DNA from: Hymenoscyphus infarciens
Lineage: Eukaryota > Ascomycota > Leotiomycetes > Helotiales > Helotiaceae
Length of the DNA stretch: 64,000 bases
Direction of reading: 5' to 3'
NCBI GenBank assembly: GCA_001414345.1
Contig: LLCB01000211.1
Span: 1 to 64,000, forward strand
In this document: positions 12,519 to 23,633 of the stretch, in pieces
Position numbering within the stretch: position 1 is the stretch's first letter
Layout: each line of letters starts with the position of its first letter
The notes under the pieces: generated by a model
Seen by the model: the letters and a program-made list of their open reading frames with translations, nothing else
Databases searched by the model: none
Told to the model about the DNA's origin: nothing
Position numbers and translations under genes: made by a program

Positions 12519-13049
12519 ATGAATCCCTTAAATTCCTCTCAATCATCAACACCCTCACCCCCACCCCGTGGACGAGAAAGGCGCTCCTCTCCTAACACAT
12601 CCAACGACTCACCCCCTCGAGGCCGCCGTTCCTCCCCCTCCGGACCCGTCCCAGCCTTCCAAGGCGCCCGTCTCCGTGCCCCCTCACCCATTCCTCCTCC
12701 CCAGGATTTCGGGCGAACAATGATGAATGACCAAAGGAAATACCACGATAGCTGTCTCTCTGTGAAAGATGTTCCATTCGGTGGGGAATTCGTGAGCAAG
12801 GAAGCAGAGGAGTTGTGGAAGGAAGCACAAGCGCTTGCGGTGGATGCTGATAATCTTGGACGAAAGGCTTTTAGGAATCGGAAGTGGATGAGGGGGAAGG
12901 TTACGGAGGGGGAGAAGAGGAGGTTGGAGAGAGAGGCGGAGGGGTGGGAGGAGGAGCAGAGGGGGCTTAAGGGGGGGCTTAGGGGGTTAGAAGAGAGGTG
13001 TTTAGGTGTTGAGGGCGTAGCTAGGAGTAAGATGGAGGGGCTGAAATGA
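12519..13049 (+). CDS. Hypothetical Pro/Ser/Arg-rich protein with charged helical C-terminus
   Basis: A single-exon frame gives 176 residues from the ATG at 12519; an in-frame ATG at 12453 would add 22 residues but lies in AT-rich leader-like sequence. Residues 1-65 are rich in Ser, Pro and Arg (repeated RGRERRSSP / RGRRSSP-like motifs, as in RS-type disordered proteins). Residues 75-176 are rich in Glu, Lys, Arg and Leu and should form a long amphipathic helix or coiled coil. No family was recognised. Third-position G bias is strong in the second half. It could be a lineage-specific nuclear protein; the function is unknown. Confidence 0.55.
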   Translation: MNPLNSSQSSTPSPPPRGRERRSSPNTSNDSPPRGRRSSPSGPVPAFQGARLRAPSPIPPPQDFGRTMMNDQRKYHDSCLSVKDVPFGGEFVSKEAEELWKEAQALAVDADNLGRKAFRNRKWMRGKVTEGEKRRLEREAEGWEEEQRGLKGGLRGLEERCLGVEGVARSKMEGLK

Positions 13050-14739
13050 AAGGGTTGAGGTTGGGGAGTTGGGGGAAGGGGATGAATGGTTCAATGTTTA
13101 ATTTGAGTGATGGCTGTCTTTAAAAGTCAGTACTTGCTGAAGTCCTTATCGCGATCATCACAGAGGATGATCGCAGAAACGATGGTACAACGTAAGAGCG
13201 ACGACTTGCGTTCTCAAAAACCAACATCTTCTATCGAAATCGAACTGGTGCCTTTCGAGTCTTGAGCCCACATTCAGGCCAGGAGAAAATGGAATAAATC
13301 ACTGCAATAACCCTCCGGCGGCCTATTTTTTGTGGATCTTGAACAACCTCCAGATTATCGACGATTTCCTCATCAACGCATAGGTCCGACTCGGCGCAAA
13401 TGAAGTTTCCAAATTCAATCTTGACTATCGCAACTTCTAGGCAAGACCTGAAGCCTAGCATCAGTCTGAAAGATGATGGTACGATGAATATCGCTGTGTT
13501 CCATCGTGCTCGCGGAGACATGGGCTCCCCACGTTTGTAGACTACCCACGTTTGAAGACACTCGTCTAGGTCCGCTCGCTCTATAAGGCAACCAGCCGCG
13601 ATACAGGCTATGTTCTTGATCCGCGCCTCAATTGGGTTGAGAACTCGCATCAAAATGGTGCTGTGTTCTCGTTCGGCAGCATATAGAGGTCCCAACGAAG
13701 GAAAGACATCAAAACATAAAATCCACGAAAAGGAAAACAAGCTGAAGGGAAAAGAAAGGAAATTTCTCAAATCTCAAACATCGGCCAGAGCTCGGCCCCT
13801 TCTACACGTGATGACGAGCTGATATGAAACACCCCTTCCAGAAGCTCAGAAGTACCTGGCGCGACAAACGCGCTATCAAAGAAAACAACAACATACAATT
13901 CAAGACACAACCTCTTCTTCACAAACTCTCCTTCTCATACATGGCCAATTGAGAGAGAATATAAAGCCAGATCGGAAAAGAGCGCCAATCAAAATTTCCG
14001 CCTTTACGCCATTCTTGTCGGGCATCGTCACTTCCGTGATTAGCGCCTCAAGTACACGCACCGTAACTTTTGGGGGCAAAAAATTAGAAATTAGAGATGG
14101 GAATTTCTACAACTAGGGAAGAGGTACTTGTCGTTGGATCATTCTGGGGTTTGGTTTCTTTAGGAGAGAAAGAAGGTATGTTTTCTACAAAGTGTTGGAG
14201 GGTCCTTTCTCAATGAGTTTCGGTGGAGCTGATGGGATTCTACCTAGACTCGTGACACCGGAGGAATTCAAAATAGAAGAATAGGCGTAGTTTCGAACTG
14301 TCGAACTTGGGTTAGACTTCTTTGTGGTTATTTCATTTCATAAGTTAAGAGGTTTGTTCTTTGTTTTGTTCTTCAAAGTGGCGATGGAATCTAACATTCT
14401 CATAGACTCATTACGCCAGTCGATACCAAAATAAAAATACCCCCAGAGAGAGCTTTTTGAATTAGGTGAAATCTCTAGAGAAGAATTAGAAAATGTGTGC
14501 TCAAATTCCCCGCCCATTTTCCCGCTCAATGAGGCACTAACGTACCATCGACAGACCTTTCAGTAAGGTCACATATTAAATATACATATTGTATCACATG
14601 AAATATCGAAATAAAAAGGTATACTCCTATATGTCTACGGATTCTTTTCGTGAGAACACAGCTCACACATTCACAGACTCTCAATATCAGTCCAACACCA
14701 AGGTCATTTTCATTTCTCACCATTTCAAAAATTGAAAAC
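13050..14739. other. Intergenic region upstream of the SDR gene
   Basis: Balanced composition with no recognised gene. A 179-codon minus-strand frame (13231-13770) has a hydrophobic N-terminus but no family likeness and unconvincing composition; it may be chance. The last 200 bp hold the presumed promoter and leader of the dehydrogenase gene. Confidence 0.45.
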
Positions 14740-15696
14740 ATGGCACTCCTCACCACAACTCTAGCCATAATTGGGGCACTTTGGGTCTCAAGATGGGTGC
14801 TCAACACATACCGCTTCCTGGCCATCTATCTCCACCCTCATACCCTAAAACGCTACCATCACCCCTCAGCCACGGGTGAACCACCATGGGCATTCATAAC
14901 CGGAGCCTCCGACGGCATAGGCAAAGGCTACGCCTACGAACTAGCTCGTCAAAACTTCAATCTCATCCTTCACGGCCGAAACGAAACAAAACTCTCCTCC
15001 GTCCGCTCATTCCTCCTGACCGAATTCCCCACCATCCAAATAAAAACCGTCATCAGCGACGCCTGTCTCTACGGTCCCCCTTCCTACCAACAAGTAGACG
15101 ACATCAAATCCGAAATTGAAGACCTGCATCTCACAATTCTCATAAATAATGTCGGGACAGGCACCCGTCCCACCGGTCATGTATTCTCAAACTTCGAACG
15201 CGACCTCCCCTCCGACATCGACGCAATAATAAACGCCAACGCCCGTTTCCCCGCCCATATCACCCGCGCCCTCCTTCCCCTCTTACTATCTCACAAGAAA
15301 CCTTCATTACTACTAACCATGGGATCAATAGCCGATATTGGTTCCCCCTATTTATCAATCTACTCCGCTACCAAGGCATTTGGCACATCCTTCTCGAGAG
15401 CTTTGACTAGAGAAATGGCAGCTGAGGGACAGAATATCGAGGTTTTGGCTATTATGACGAGTTCTGTAACGGCAACAGCAACGGAAAATGCGCCTTGTAG
15501 TATTATTCGCCCGGCGGCGAGGGATTTTGCGAAGGCGGCGTTGGGAAGGACGGGGTGTGGGTGGGACGTTGTGGAGGGGTGTTGGACACATGCTGTTTTG
15601 CATGCTGTTACTAGGAGGTTACCGGCTGGGTTTTTGTCGGGAATCTTGCGAGATAGTATTAGGGAAGAGATGAAGATGGAGGGGAAGAGTGCGTGA
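14740..15696 (+). CDS. Membrane-anchored short-chain dehydrogenase, 17-beta-HSD/3-ketoacyl reductase-like
   Basis: A single exon of 318 residues from the ATG at 14740; an upstream in-frame ATG at 14650 would precede the hydrophobic anchor and is less likely. Residues 1-30 form a hydrophobic N-terminal segment (LLTTTLAIIGALWVSRWVL). The Rossmann cofactor motif follows (ITGASDGIGKGYA, about residues 48-60), then the NNVG motif, and the active site YSATK with an upstream Ser in LLTMGSIADIG. This arrangement, anchor plus Rossmann fold with TGASDGIGK, is that of the HSD17B12/Ifa38 branch acting at the ER on acyl-CoA or steroid-like ketones with NADPH. The exact substrate cannot be read from sequence. 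It may be a paralogue of the housekeeping elongase reductase. Confidence 0.88.
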   Translation: MALLTTTLAIIGALWVSRWVLNTYRFLAIYLHPHTLKRYHHPSATGEPPWAFITGASDGIGKGYAYELARQNFNLILHGRNETKLSSVRSFLLTEFPTIQIKTVISDACLYGPPSYQQVDDIKSEIEDLHLTILINNVGTGTRPTGHVFSNFERDLPSDIDAIINANARFPAHITRALLPLLLSHKKPSLLLTMGSIADIGSPYLSIYSATKAFGTSFSRALTREMAAEGQNIEVLAIMTSSVTATATENAPCSIIRPAARDFAKAALGRTGCGWDVVEGCWTHAVLHAVTRRLPAGFLSGILRDSIREEMKMEGKSA

Positions 15697-16099
15697 GTTT
15701 TGGGAATGGGGAGGAAGAAAGATCGGAGGGTTTGTAAATATAGGTGCGTCAGGTAGGGATTCAAGCATATATATGTATACCTAGCGAATTACTCAGGAGG
15801 TTTAATCGTGCTATTAGGCACATAACCCCTGCTACTGCATAATAGCAACATCTTATCTAGGCTCTGTCACATGAAAGGCTTGACTTGGTGACACAAGAAG
15901 CTGATCCTTCTCTCTCCCCGCCTTTGCAACTTTCACTCCAACAGACGCACCCCGAGCTATCCCCTCGTTGTGTGTGCGTGTACTTCTGAAATAACATATC
16001 ATATGGACACCTCTTAGGATGGGATCCACATCCACTCGCGAGGCTCAGCCTGAAATACAGGAACCAAAAGGTAGCGGAAAGCATCTGAGTCATTTGAAG
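15697..16099. other. Intergenic, nothing recognised
   Basis: About 400 bp after the dehydrogenase gene without a supported gene or repeat; minus-strand frames here are short and unlike any family known to me. Confidence 0.4.
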
Positions 16100-16488
16100 A
16101 GTGAGTGCAATTCAATCTCCATTTAGCAATTAAATGCTCATTATACTCTGTAGCCGAGGCAGGCAATTCAAAGTTGGTTTGTGATTGTTGTCGTGACTTA
16201 CGATGGGATCTACTTCCGAAAAATGCTTTGGAGGACCTTGACAACCTGGAAAGGGAAAGAGGACTTTTGTATGACAGGCTTTCAGATGCGGCAATTCCTA
16301 GATGTCCTATTTGCGCAATAATTCATGAGGCTCTGAGTATTTCGATGCCTCCACGTTGTAAGGTTGCCAAACTCAGGCTGGTATTGCGACACGGACATGC
16401 GCTTGTGGTCGAAATAACTTATTCGTTTCCTAAAAGGGGAAGGACGCATTCTTTAAGGCGCCAGTTCCTGATTGTTGAAGCAGTATAA
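16100..16488 (+). pseudogene. HET-protein N-terminal-like fragment
   Basis: An open frame of about 127 codons (counted from about 16105) has the look of the region that precedes the HET domain in many fungal proteins: VCDCCRDLRWDLL followed about 45 residues later by CPICAIIHEAL, a paired-cysteine leader. The frame stops at 16486-16488, and I found no HET core (YTWGD or DAICINQ) downstream in any frame. I read it as a truncated relic. The assignment rests on resemblance of one short block and is tentative. Confidence 0.35.
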
Positions 16489-17464
16489 AAGGTCATTTTG
16501 AAGCGAAACCCTTCGCAAAATATGAACCTGTAAATTAGGTATCCTTTTACCGAGTCCAAGAAAGCATTGAGCCCAGACAGTTATATCTTGCCTACGCGGT
16601 TACGCCTCAGTGACTCACTTGAAACGATGTCTGATCAAATGGGTGTCGAGAGCTTTTACCCAATCTCTTCCATACAGTCGACCAGAGGTATCCTCAGAAT
16701 CAAGTATGAAAGCTTCTCAGCTTTATACCAGGTTCAAGGCTATAGATGGAGCAAATCGTAAACTAAAATCTACCGCCTTTATAAAGACAAACAGTGAAGG
16801 GAACTAATTATCGTTGCTAGCAGCTTATTGCCTACGATCTATTTCTCAACTGAAAGTCATTTTGCATAAAAAGATCATGAGTACATTTTCAAGTGTTGTT
16901 GCTAGAAGTTTGCTGAACTAGAAATCGTTAATGTTAACCAGTAATATCTAAAAATATCCCTGTTTATAGTAAATCTACTGTTACAGATTCTTACGAAGCA
17001 GAGGAACTGAGAATATTTGTATTCTTATGTCTCTTTTTATTCTCATTTTCCAGCTTTTTGAAGTTCATCTATGAGTAAATGATTCCATTCCTTCCCTCCA
17101 TACCCAAACCGCAAAAGTATGAAAGAGTTTTTCTACAGCAAGATATTCGGGAACATGATCAATCGTAGAGAGCTTAGGGCGTAAAGTTCCTTCCTGTCAC
17201 TAGCGAGGTAGAAAGACATTGGATTGAAGGGCTAGACTGTCTGTTACTGAAAATTCCATCCTCATAGTCACCATTAAGTAACACATATTTCATCATCCTT
17301 CTTATGATCCACCAGCAACAAACTCGCTAAGAACTTCTGAGTTTCTCTCTGCCTTTCAGTCTCGGAACTGCTCTGCATTAGCTTTGGTTTTGGCCTGGAT
17401 TGGCAAGTCATCTACCAACTCGATTGTTGTTTCTAGTCAAATAGCCTTCTAGAGTCTCACCAGT
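16489..17464. other. Intergenic, nothing recognised
   Basis: About 1 kb of moderately AT-rich DNA with only short frames, possibly decayed remains of the gene fragment upstream. Confidence 0.4.
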
Positions 17465-18670
17465 GTCTTTTGACTTGTACCACTCCTACGTTGTTTTTTT
17501 TCCAAGGCTGTCGATTTGAATCGACATGATGGTCGGTGTTTCCTTGCAGACGACCGGATGTATCATACGCCGTTGGTGGGGCGTGGCTATGAGTCGAAAG
17601 TCTTGTCACATCATGTGGTGCGTGAGGTCTTTCAAAAAGTCCATGAGTAGTTCGTTCTTCTGGAGTGTTGATTCCAGTGGTTGTTGCAAGCGACTAGTCG
17701 ACTTCTATGTCTGATATCTGATCGTCCTTATCTTGTTTCAAACTTTGGTCCTAGTCCCCCTTGATATTCGCTAAATTCACCTAGAGTGTGTTGTTGAAGT
17801 GCAATGGAGTGACGGTCGAGAGACATTGCGTTTGAAGAAATGGGGGTGAAAAACCACCCCCACAAATATCGGCAACGCTCACCCGACAATATCATAGCTG
17901 AGGTGGGGAGCAAATGAACCTTCGTTGACGCCAGACCTCGAGCGAAAGTCAGGAATGTAATCATCTGCTGGAACTCCATCTTATAGAAATCCACATCGTA
18001 TATCATACTCATGCATTTTTTGCAAGATGATGCACATCCTGGTTTCTTTGGCAGAGGTGAGAGCTCTATGAATAGTACTGGACACAGAATTATCCATAAT
18101 ACACCCCCCTCAACCGGATCCCGTTGTGGCATTGGCGTAGCGTGTTTAAGGTACTACAAGCAAATCATCATCATAATTCCTGCATCAACTCATGCTGTTC
18201 AGGATGGCAGATATCGTGAGAGGTGCGGGAGGGGTGTTGATTGTAACGAATCGTTGAACCGAGACATGTGTGTCTGGCTTCAACGTTTCCTGAAATCGGT
18301 AGACTCGATTACTATTCCCATTCCAACGAAATCTTCCAGTCTTGCCGGTGTATTTTGACGCGTAACACTCCCACATTGTTTCCTCGAGGCTGTCAATTTG
18401 AATAGGCATGATGGTCGGAGGCGACCGGACGCGTCAGAAGCCACCTTGGTGTGTACGAGGATGTGAGTCGAAAGTCTTGTCACCTCTCGTACTGAATCAA
18501 ATTCTCGTGAAATTGAATTGTCAATGTACTGTACCTGTTCACTTTATTAGTAAAAACCAGTATGGATTCCAAGTGAACGCCTTACCCAACGTGATCTTCC
18601 AAAAAGCCCGGGAGTTGTTCGTTCTTCTTGAGCACTGATTACAGTAATAGCCGACTTGTATGTCTAATGT
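17465..18670. repeat. Degenerate direct duplication about 0.9 kb apart
   Basis: The segment at about 17465-17725 and the segment at about 18348-18680 share colinear blocks in the same orientation: a block around CATGATGGTCGG, a GAGTCGAAAGTCTTGTCAC block, a GTTCGTTCTTCT block and a CGACTT(C/G)TATGTCT block. Spacing between blocks differs by small insertions. No reading frame is preserved across either copy, so this looks like an old duplication of non-coding or dead coding DNA. The sequence between the copies is unassigned. Confidence 0.65.
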
Positions 18671-18983
18671 GTACGTTGGATCACTCTGTGTCTCAACATA
18701 ATATGACTCGTCCTTACTCCCTGGTTTCGTCTTGGACAATATGTGTTCGTTGGGTATATATGTGTACAAGCCCAGTAAAAACCATCAGCAACACCAACCC
18801 CATTCAAAAACCATTTCTTGCTTTTTGCCACAAAAATTTGGCAGAATGGAATAGTGTTTCGATTTTTCAGCTTCAGATTGCTGAGTCTTCATGCTCCATG
18901 GCACTTGGATCGTCTCGTGGCGTGTTTTTTTCTTTCGGTGTAGGCTGACATAAATTGTTCTGCGGGGGAAACCGAAGACTCTA

Positions 18984-19135
18984 CAGTGAGTTGTAGGTTA
19001 AGCTTCCCTTTTAATAATATTTAATAAACCCTCCTTTTTTCTTCCTAGGTTATTTTTTCCTTATTTATTTTAGAAAACAGAAAACTAAAGTACTTTTAGA
19101 CCTAGCTAGAAAGAACCGCTATATCTTCTTATATA
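18984..19135 (+). mobile_element. Left end of a CAGTGAGTT-family TIR element
   Basis: It starts with CAGTGAGTT directly after a TA (18982-18983) and matches the left 150 bp of the complete element at 11567, including the TTATTTATTTTAGAAAACAG and GACCTAGCTAGAAAGAAC blocks. Homology is lost near 19135 and no right terminus was found downstream, so this copy is truncated or interrupted. Confidence 0.7.
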
Positions 19136-22100
19136 TCCTATGTAGCAATGACTGCTTTCCCCGGTCCCTAGCTCAGTGGTTGGAGCCAAGATCAATGAAA
19201 ACAAGTATCCTGGTAAGAACACATGTCTCAAAACATGCGAGTCTGTTATTTCCTCTCTTCTTATACACTCTTCCGGTCGGGAATATTTAAGAATGCAAGC
19301 AAGGAGCTATAGTGATATATACCGCCAGAGCTAGAGGTTAAAAACCCGCGTCTCCTCTCTTACTATAGTAGAACAGCAAGAGGACCTTAGGCTTCCGACT
19401 ATACAAGGACGAGGTAGAGATCGCGTAAAACTTCAACCATGCCATTGTTTACAAAAAAACGGGCTTCAAGGATTCGATAAATTAGAGGAGCTCTCGCTGT
19501 AGCCGATTTCTTAGCTATTATTTATTAGTGTAATTCTATGAACGTCCTTTAGGAGATCCATGTTTTACAGCGTTGAGTAATATCAGAGGTTGGTCTCAAT
19601 TGGTATTTCGATCCGTGTATATAGTCCAACTCGGTTCCCTGGATTTAAGTTAGAATTCAAGATTCTAAAAGTAAAGTAAGGAACCTTACGATTAAATCCC
19701 CTTCTCTTCTAACGTCCTCTGCCCTAAGTCTAACTCTTAGAAAAAAAACCATTCATAGAAGCGTACTTAAAACATAACGTAAAATAGGAAAACCCTATAG
19801 CTCTTACGATAATGCTCGCTTATACTAGTAGACTACCTAGCCTACCTATAAAAATTCATTATATAACTATTTATCAGAAGTACTAGTACTATCTTACTCG
19901 CCTCATCGTCTCAGTTGCTCACTCCTTCTCTCTCGTAAGCCACCTCTAGACTACCTCCTAGAGTCGCGGGGGTACTAGTGAACTATACTTCTTATTAAGG
20001 CTCTTAAATAATTTTGAAATAGTGAAAATTCACGAAATAAGAAGTATTTGAATTAAATTCAAGGCTTGATTTATTTTAATTTATTTTTATAAATAAGTGA
20101 ATTTAAAACCAAAACATATATAAATTCTAAAACTTTTTATATACTTTAAGTTAGTAGAGAGATATCTAAGGTTTAACTTACGTAAGAAAACTCTATAGTT
20201 AATACTTAGAAAGTTGGTGAAAACTACTAGTTTAAGCTTATATATAATATAGATAATTATTAATTCTAGCTAAATAAGTTGATTTAAATTTTATAAAAGG
20301 TTTTATAAAGTTATACTAATTATACTATATAAAGTGAATTATCTAATAAATATAAGAAGCAAATAACGAATTCAAAAGTGTTTTTTATATAGTTTATTTA
20401 GTAGACCTACTTCTCGTCGTCGGGTTCTAGAAGCTTCTATAGAGTAGTAGATAAGCAATTACTAAATATCTTATTAGATATAAATATTTCTATTAGTGCT
20501 TATCTACTACTAAAGAAGACCTATTTCGAGCGTATATCTAGGTATAAAAATATCTGTCTATTTATTATATACTAAGCTCTTATTATCGATTAGAAAAGGT
20601 CGTCTTAAGTTAAAGTAGTTAGTTAATAAGCGAGACAAATCAGGAGAATATAGTACTAACTAGAATCTCGAGCTTCTCGTTTCTAGTAGTACTTAGAAAT
20701 AGAATAGAATAGGAAAGATATACGTTAGTAGAGATAAACTATATATAAGAATACTATAACTTACTATCTATCTCTTAGCTAGAGGCTATTTCAGTCTAGT
20801 CGATAATATTTAGAATATTATATTACTATAATATATTATTAGAAACCTATTTTAATACGTACTATCTATACTATTTAGATTTCATAATATCTAATAATAT
20901 AATCTTTTATATTATTAGTATTTTAATTAATATTATAATAATATCGTAGTATTACTAAGCTATAAAATTTAAGCTTTTTACCTCGGATTTTTACTCTATC
21001 TTTTTCAGCCTTATATTTAAGCTTTATATAGTAGAACGTATAATATAAAGAATATATAGCTAAATAGCTAGAACTGTAGATCTATTTAAAGAGAGTATTT
21101 TAAAAAAAGAATTATATAAATAGCTCTTAAATTAACCTAAATATTATAAGATTAAAAAGGTGACTTATATAAGAGAAAAATATATCTAAACATCTATTAA
21201 TACTAAGTACTAATTCAACGATAATAACGCTAGATTAATAGCTAGAATAAATATAAAAACTAGTATATTAAATTTGTTATTATATATAAAGATTAACTAA
21301 ATAGATGAATAAAAAATCTTTTAGTCTAAATACTAGTTAAATTATATATATAATTCTATAAAGCGATTATATAAGTTTAAAGAAAGAAAGCTAAGCTTTC
21401 TAGTATACGCTTAATCTTTATTTAATAAAGTATATAATAAGAAGTTTAGTAATAAGTAAGTAATAAAAGAGTATATAGAAAAAGTATAAATAGTCTTCTT
21501 TTGAGAAAAAGTGAGTTTAGCGCTTATAAGTTATTAAAAGATATACTATATAATATCACGATATTACGCTCGTATTATAGCGTATTTAGATACGTACTAC
21601 TAAGATATTATAATAATATATTAATCTAAACTACTAGAGTATTTTATTATAATAATACTATCGACTATACTAGGCTATTTATATCGAGGATTATTTTAAG
21701 ACTATATTTATTAAGACGTATATCCAAGTCTATTATTCTCTAGATTTTTAGTATACTCGTCTAATAGTACAAGAGTCGGGGATAGTTAAATACACCAACT
21801 AACCTATCTATAGAAAAAGGTCAAAAAAGTAACCATAGCCATCGCCAAAATCAACGAATCGTTAAGCGAAATAACCTACCTATTAGTAAGCATCTAGTAA
21901 TTCCACTACTAGGTAGTAAAAGAACTAAACCTTCTTATACTCCTCGTGGTAAGAGACTACTTTATTTATATCTTTGTTCTTTGTTCTTTGTTCAGCGATT
22001 GGATCACGTAGTAGGAGTTCGCTCGTAACTAACTAACCTACCACGTTTCTCCTGTTCCTGTTCTAGTGGTGCTGAACTGTGAATATTACTAGGGTGGGAG

Positions 22101-22430
22101 TGAATACGTGAATACGTGAACATATAAATATATACATATAAAGATATAAATACATATATATATATATCTATACAACTCATAAGACATAACTCATAAGATA
22201 TAAAGAGACACGAATATAAAAAAGCCTAAACAATAATCTCCAAATAACACCCACCTAAAAAGAAAGTACATCATATACAAAGCAAGTTTTCTAGTATTAT
22301 CCTATTCCTCCTAAACAACCCGCTATTCGCAATAGAATCAAAAGAATTAATAAATACCAAATACCAAATACCAAATACCAAATAACTGACTAGATCTAAA
22401 TCATAAATCATATATCATAAATCATACATC
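19136..22430. other. AT-rich RIP-like block without genes
   Basis: The first 850 bp have mixed composition and include a tRNA-like A-box hairpin near 19170. From about 19990 to 21750 the sequence is strongly AT-rich and TA-dense with no reading frame, as in decayed transposons. From 21750 to 22430 composition is mixed, with several short TATA/CATA microsatellite runs (about 22120-22200 and 22380-22430). No element could be named. Confidence 0.6.
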
Positions 22431-23633
22431 AGATGAAAAAAGGAGAGATATATCGACTTGAAAAAAAAGACAAGAAGGGTACAAAAGACAACAAGTATAT
22501 AAAAGAAAGAATTCCAAGAAAAAAAAGAAAGTATAGCAGACAGATAAAGAATTCATTCCACAAGCATAGAGCCCTCTATTTCAAGTATAATGATTTCCTC
22601 TCCTTCTATACTCCGGACTCGGGTTCTACCCCACCCACCCTTTCCCGGGTCTTCCCAAGAAACAGAAGCCCGGCAGGTGCCAGCAGCAAATAAAAGGAGA
22701 AAAAGGAATAAATAAAACAAAACCTCGTACTTCATCCTGTAACCTACCTCCCTTGCGCAAACGTAATAAGTAGAGAAGATCCTCCGGAAGCAATCGAGAT
22801 GACGATCGAGTTTGATCAATTGAATGGGGAAACAGTACGGGGCGACTTCAAGTAGGGGAACCTGGAAACTAAACTTCCTCTCGAGTCCCCTAAAACCACA
22901 ATCCTCAGGGGAAAACCCTTGTCACGAAAAGGCAAGCATTAAAAGGAACCAAAGAGTATGAGGTGTGAATGTGCTTTGCATTTCCTATTCATCAAAATGA
23001 CCCCTCATCATCCCATCCCGTCCACTGTCTGTTCGGTACGTACTCATAAAAGGCTAGCTAAAGGACCCCCAAGTGTGTGCTTCAAGCTCAAGTTCAATGC
23101 GAGATCTTCTCCACATCTCTTTCTTCGCCCTCGCCCTCGCTCTGAAAAATAAAAACAAACAAACACTCCATCCCACCCATCAATTCGTAACGTAATAGTA
23201 AACGACCCCCTCCAAACAATTCGTCCCCGGAGCAAGAAAAGCAAAGCGCACCAGGAAAAAGGAGCTAGCTATTCTACCCCGTCGAGACTTCAAATTGTAA
23301 TTTTCCCCTTCCCTCATCAACAAACAAATCGCAGCACAAGAAATTGGGTTTTTTCTCATTCCAAATGAAAAAACTCTCATGCAGAAAAGAGAAAAGCAAA
23401 TCAACAAATCTCCCTACCCCTTCCCCCCAATTAAATCTTCCGCTCTTGTTTTCGTCGCAATCATGTCGTGAAAATGAGAAAGAATCAAAGGTATGAGAAG
23501 TGATTTATGTGACAAGGGGGAGGCAAATAAACGCCGTGCTAATTGAACAAATATGTTTTGGTTGTATAATCATGGAATTCCATGAGCGATGTTTTGGTTA
23601 CCAGACCCTGCTGGTGCTTGCTCAATCATAAAT
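22431..23633. other. Region downstream of the C2H2 gene
   Basis: Balanced composition without a convincing gene. The first few hundred bases after the 23634 stop are presumably the 3' UTR of the minus-strand zinc-finger gene. Confidence 0.45.

Noticed and set aside
13231..13770. Minus-strand 179-codon frame as a gene
   Set aside because: No domain, no splice logic and unremarkable composition; kept only as a remark in the intergenic entry.
19160..19230. tRNA gene suggested by an A-box-like TAGCTCAGTGGTTGGAGC with a GCTC/GAGC hairpin
   Set aside because: No matching B box, anticodon stem or acceptor stem follows; at most it is a decayed tRNA-derived (SINE-like) scrap.
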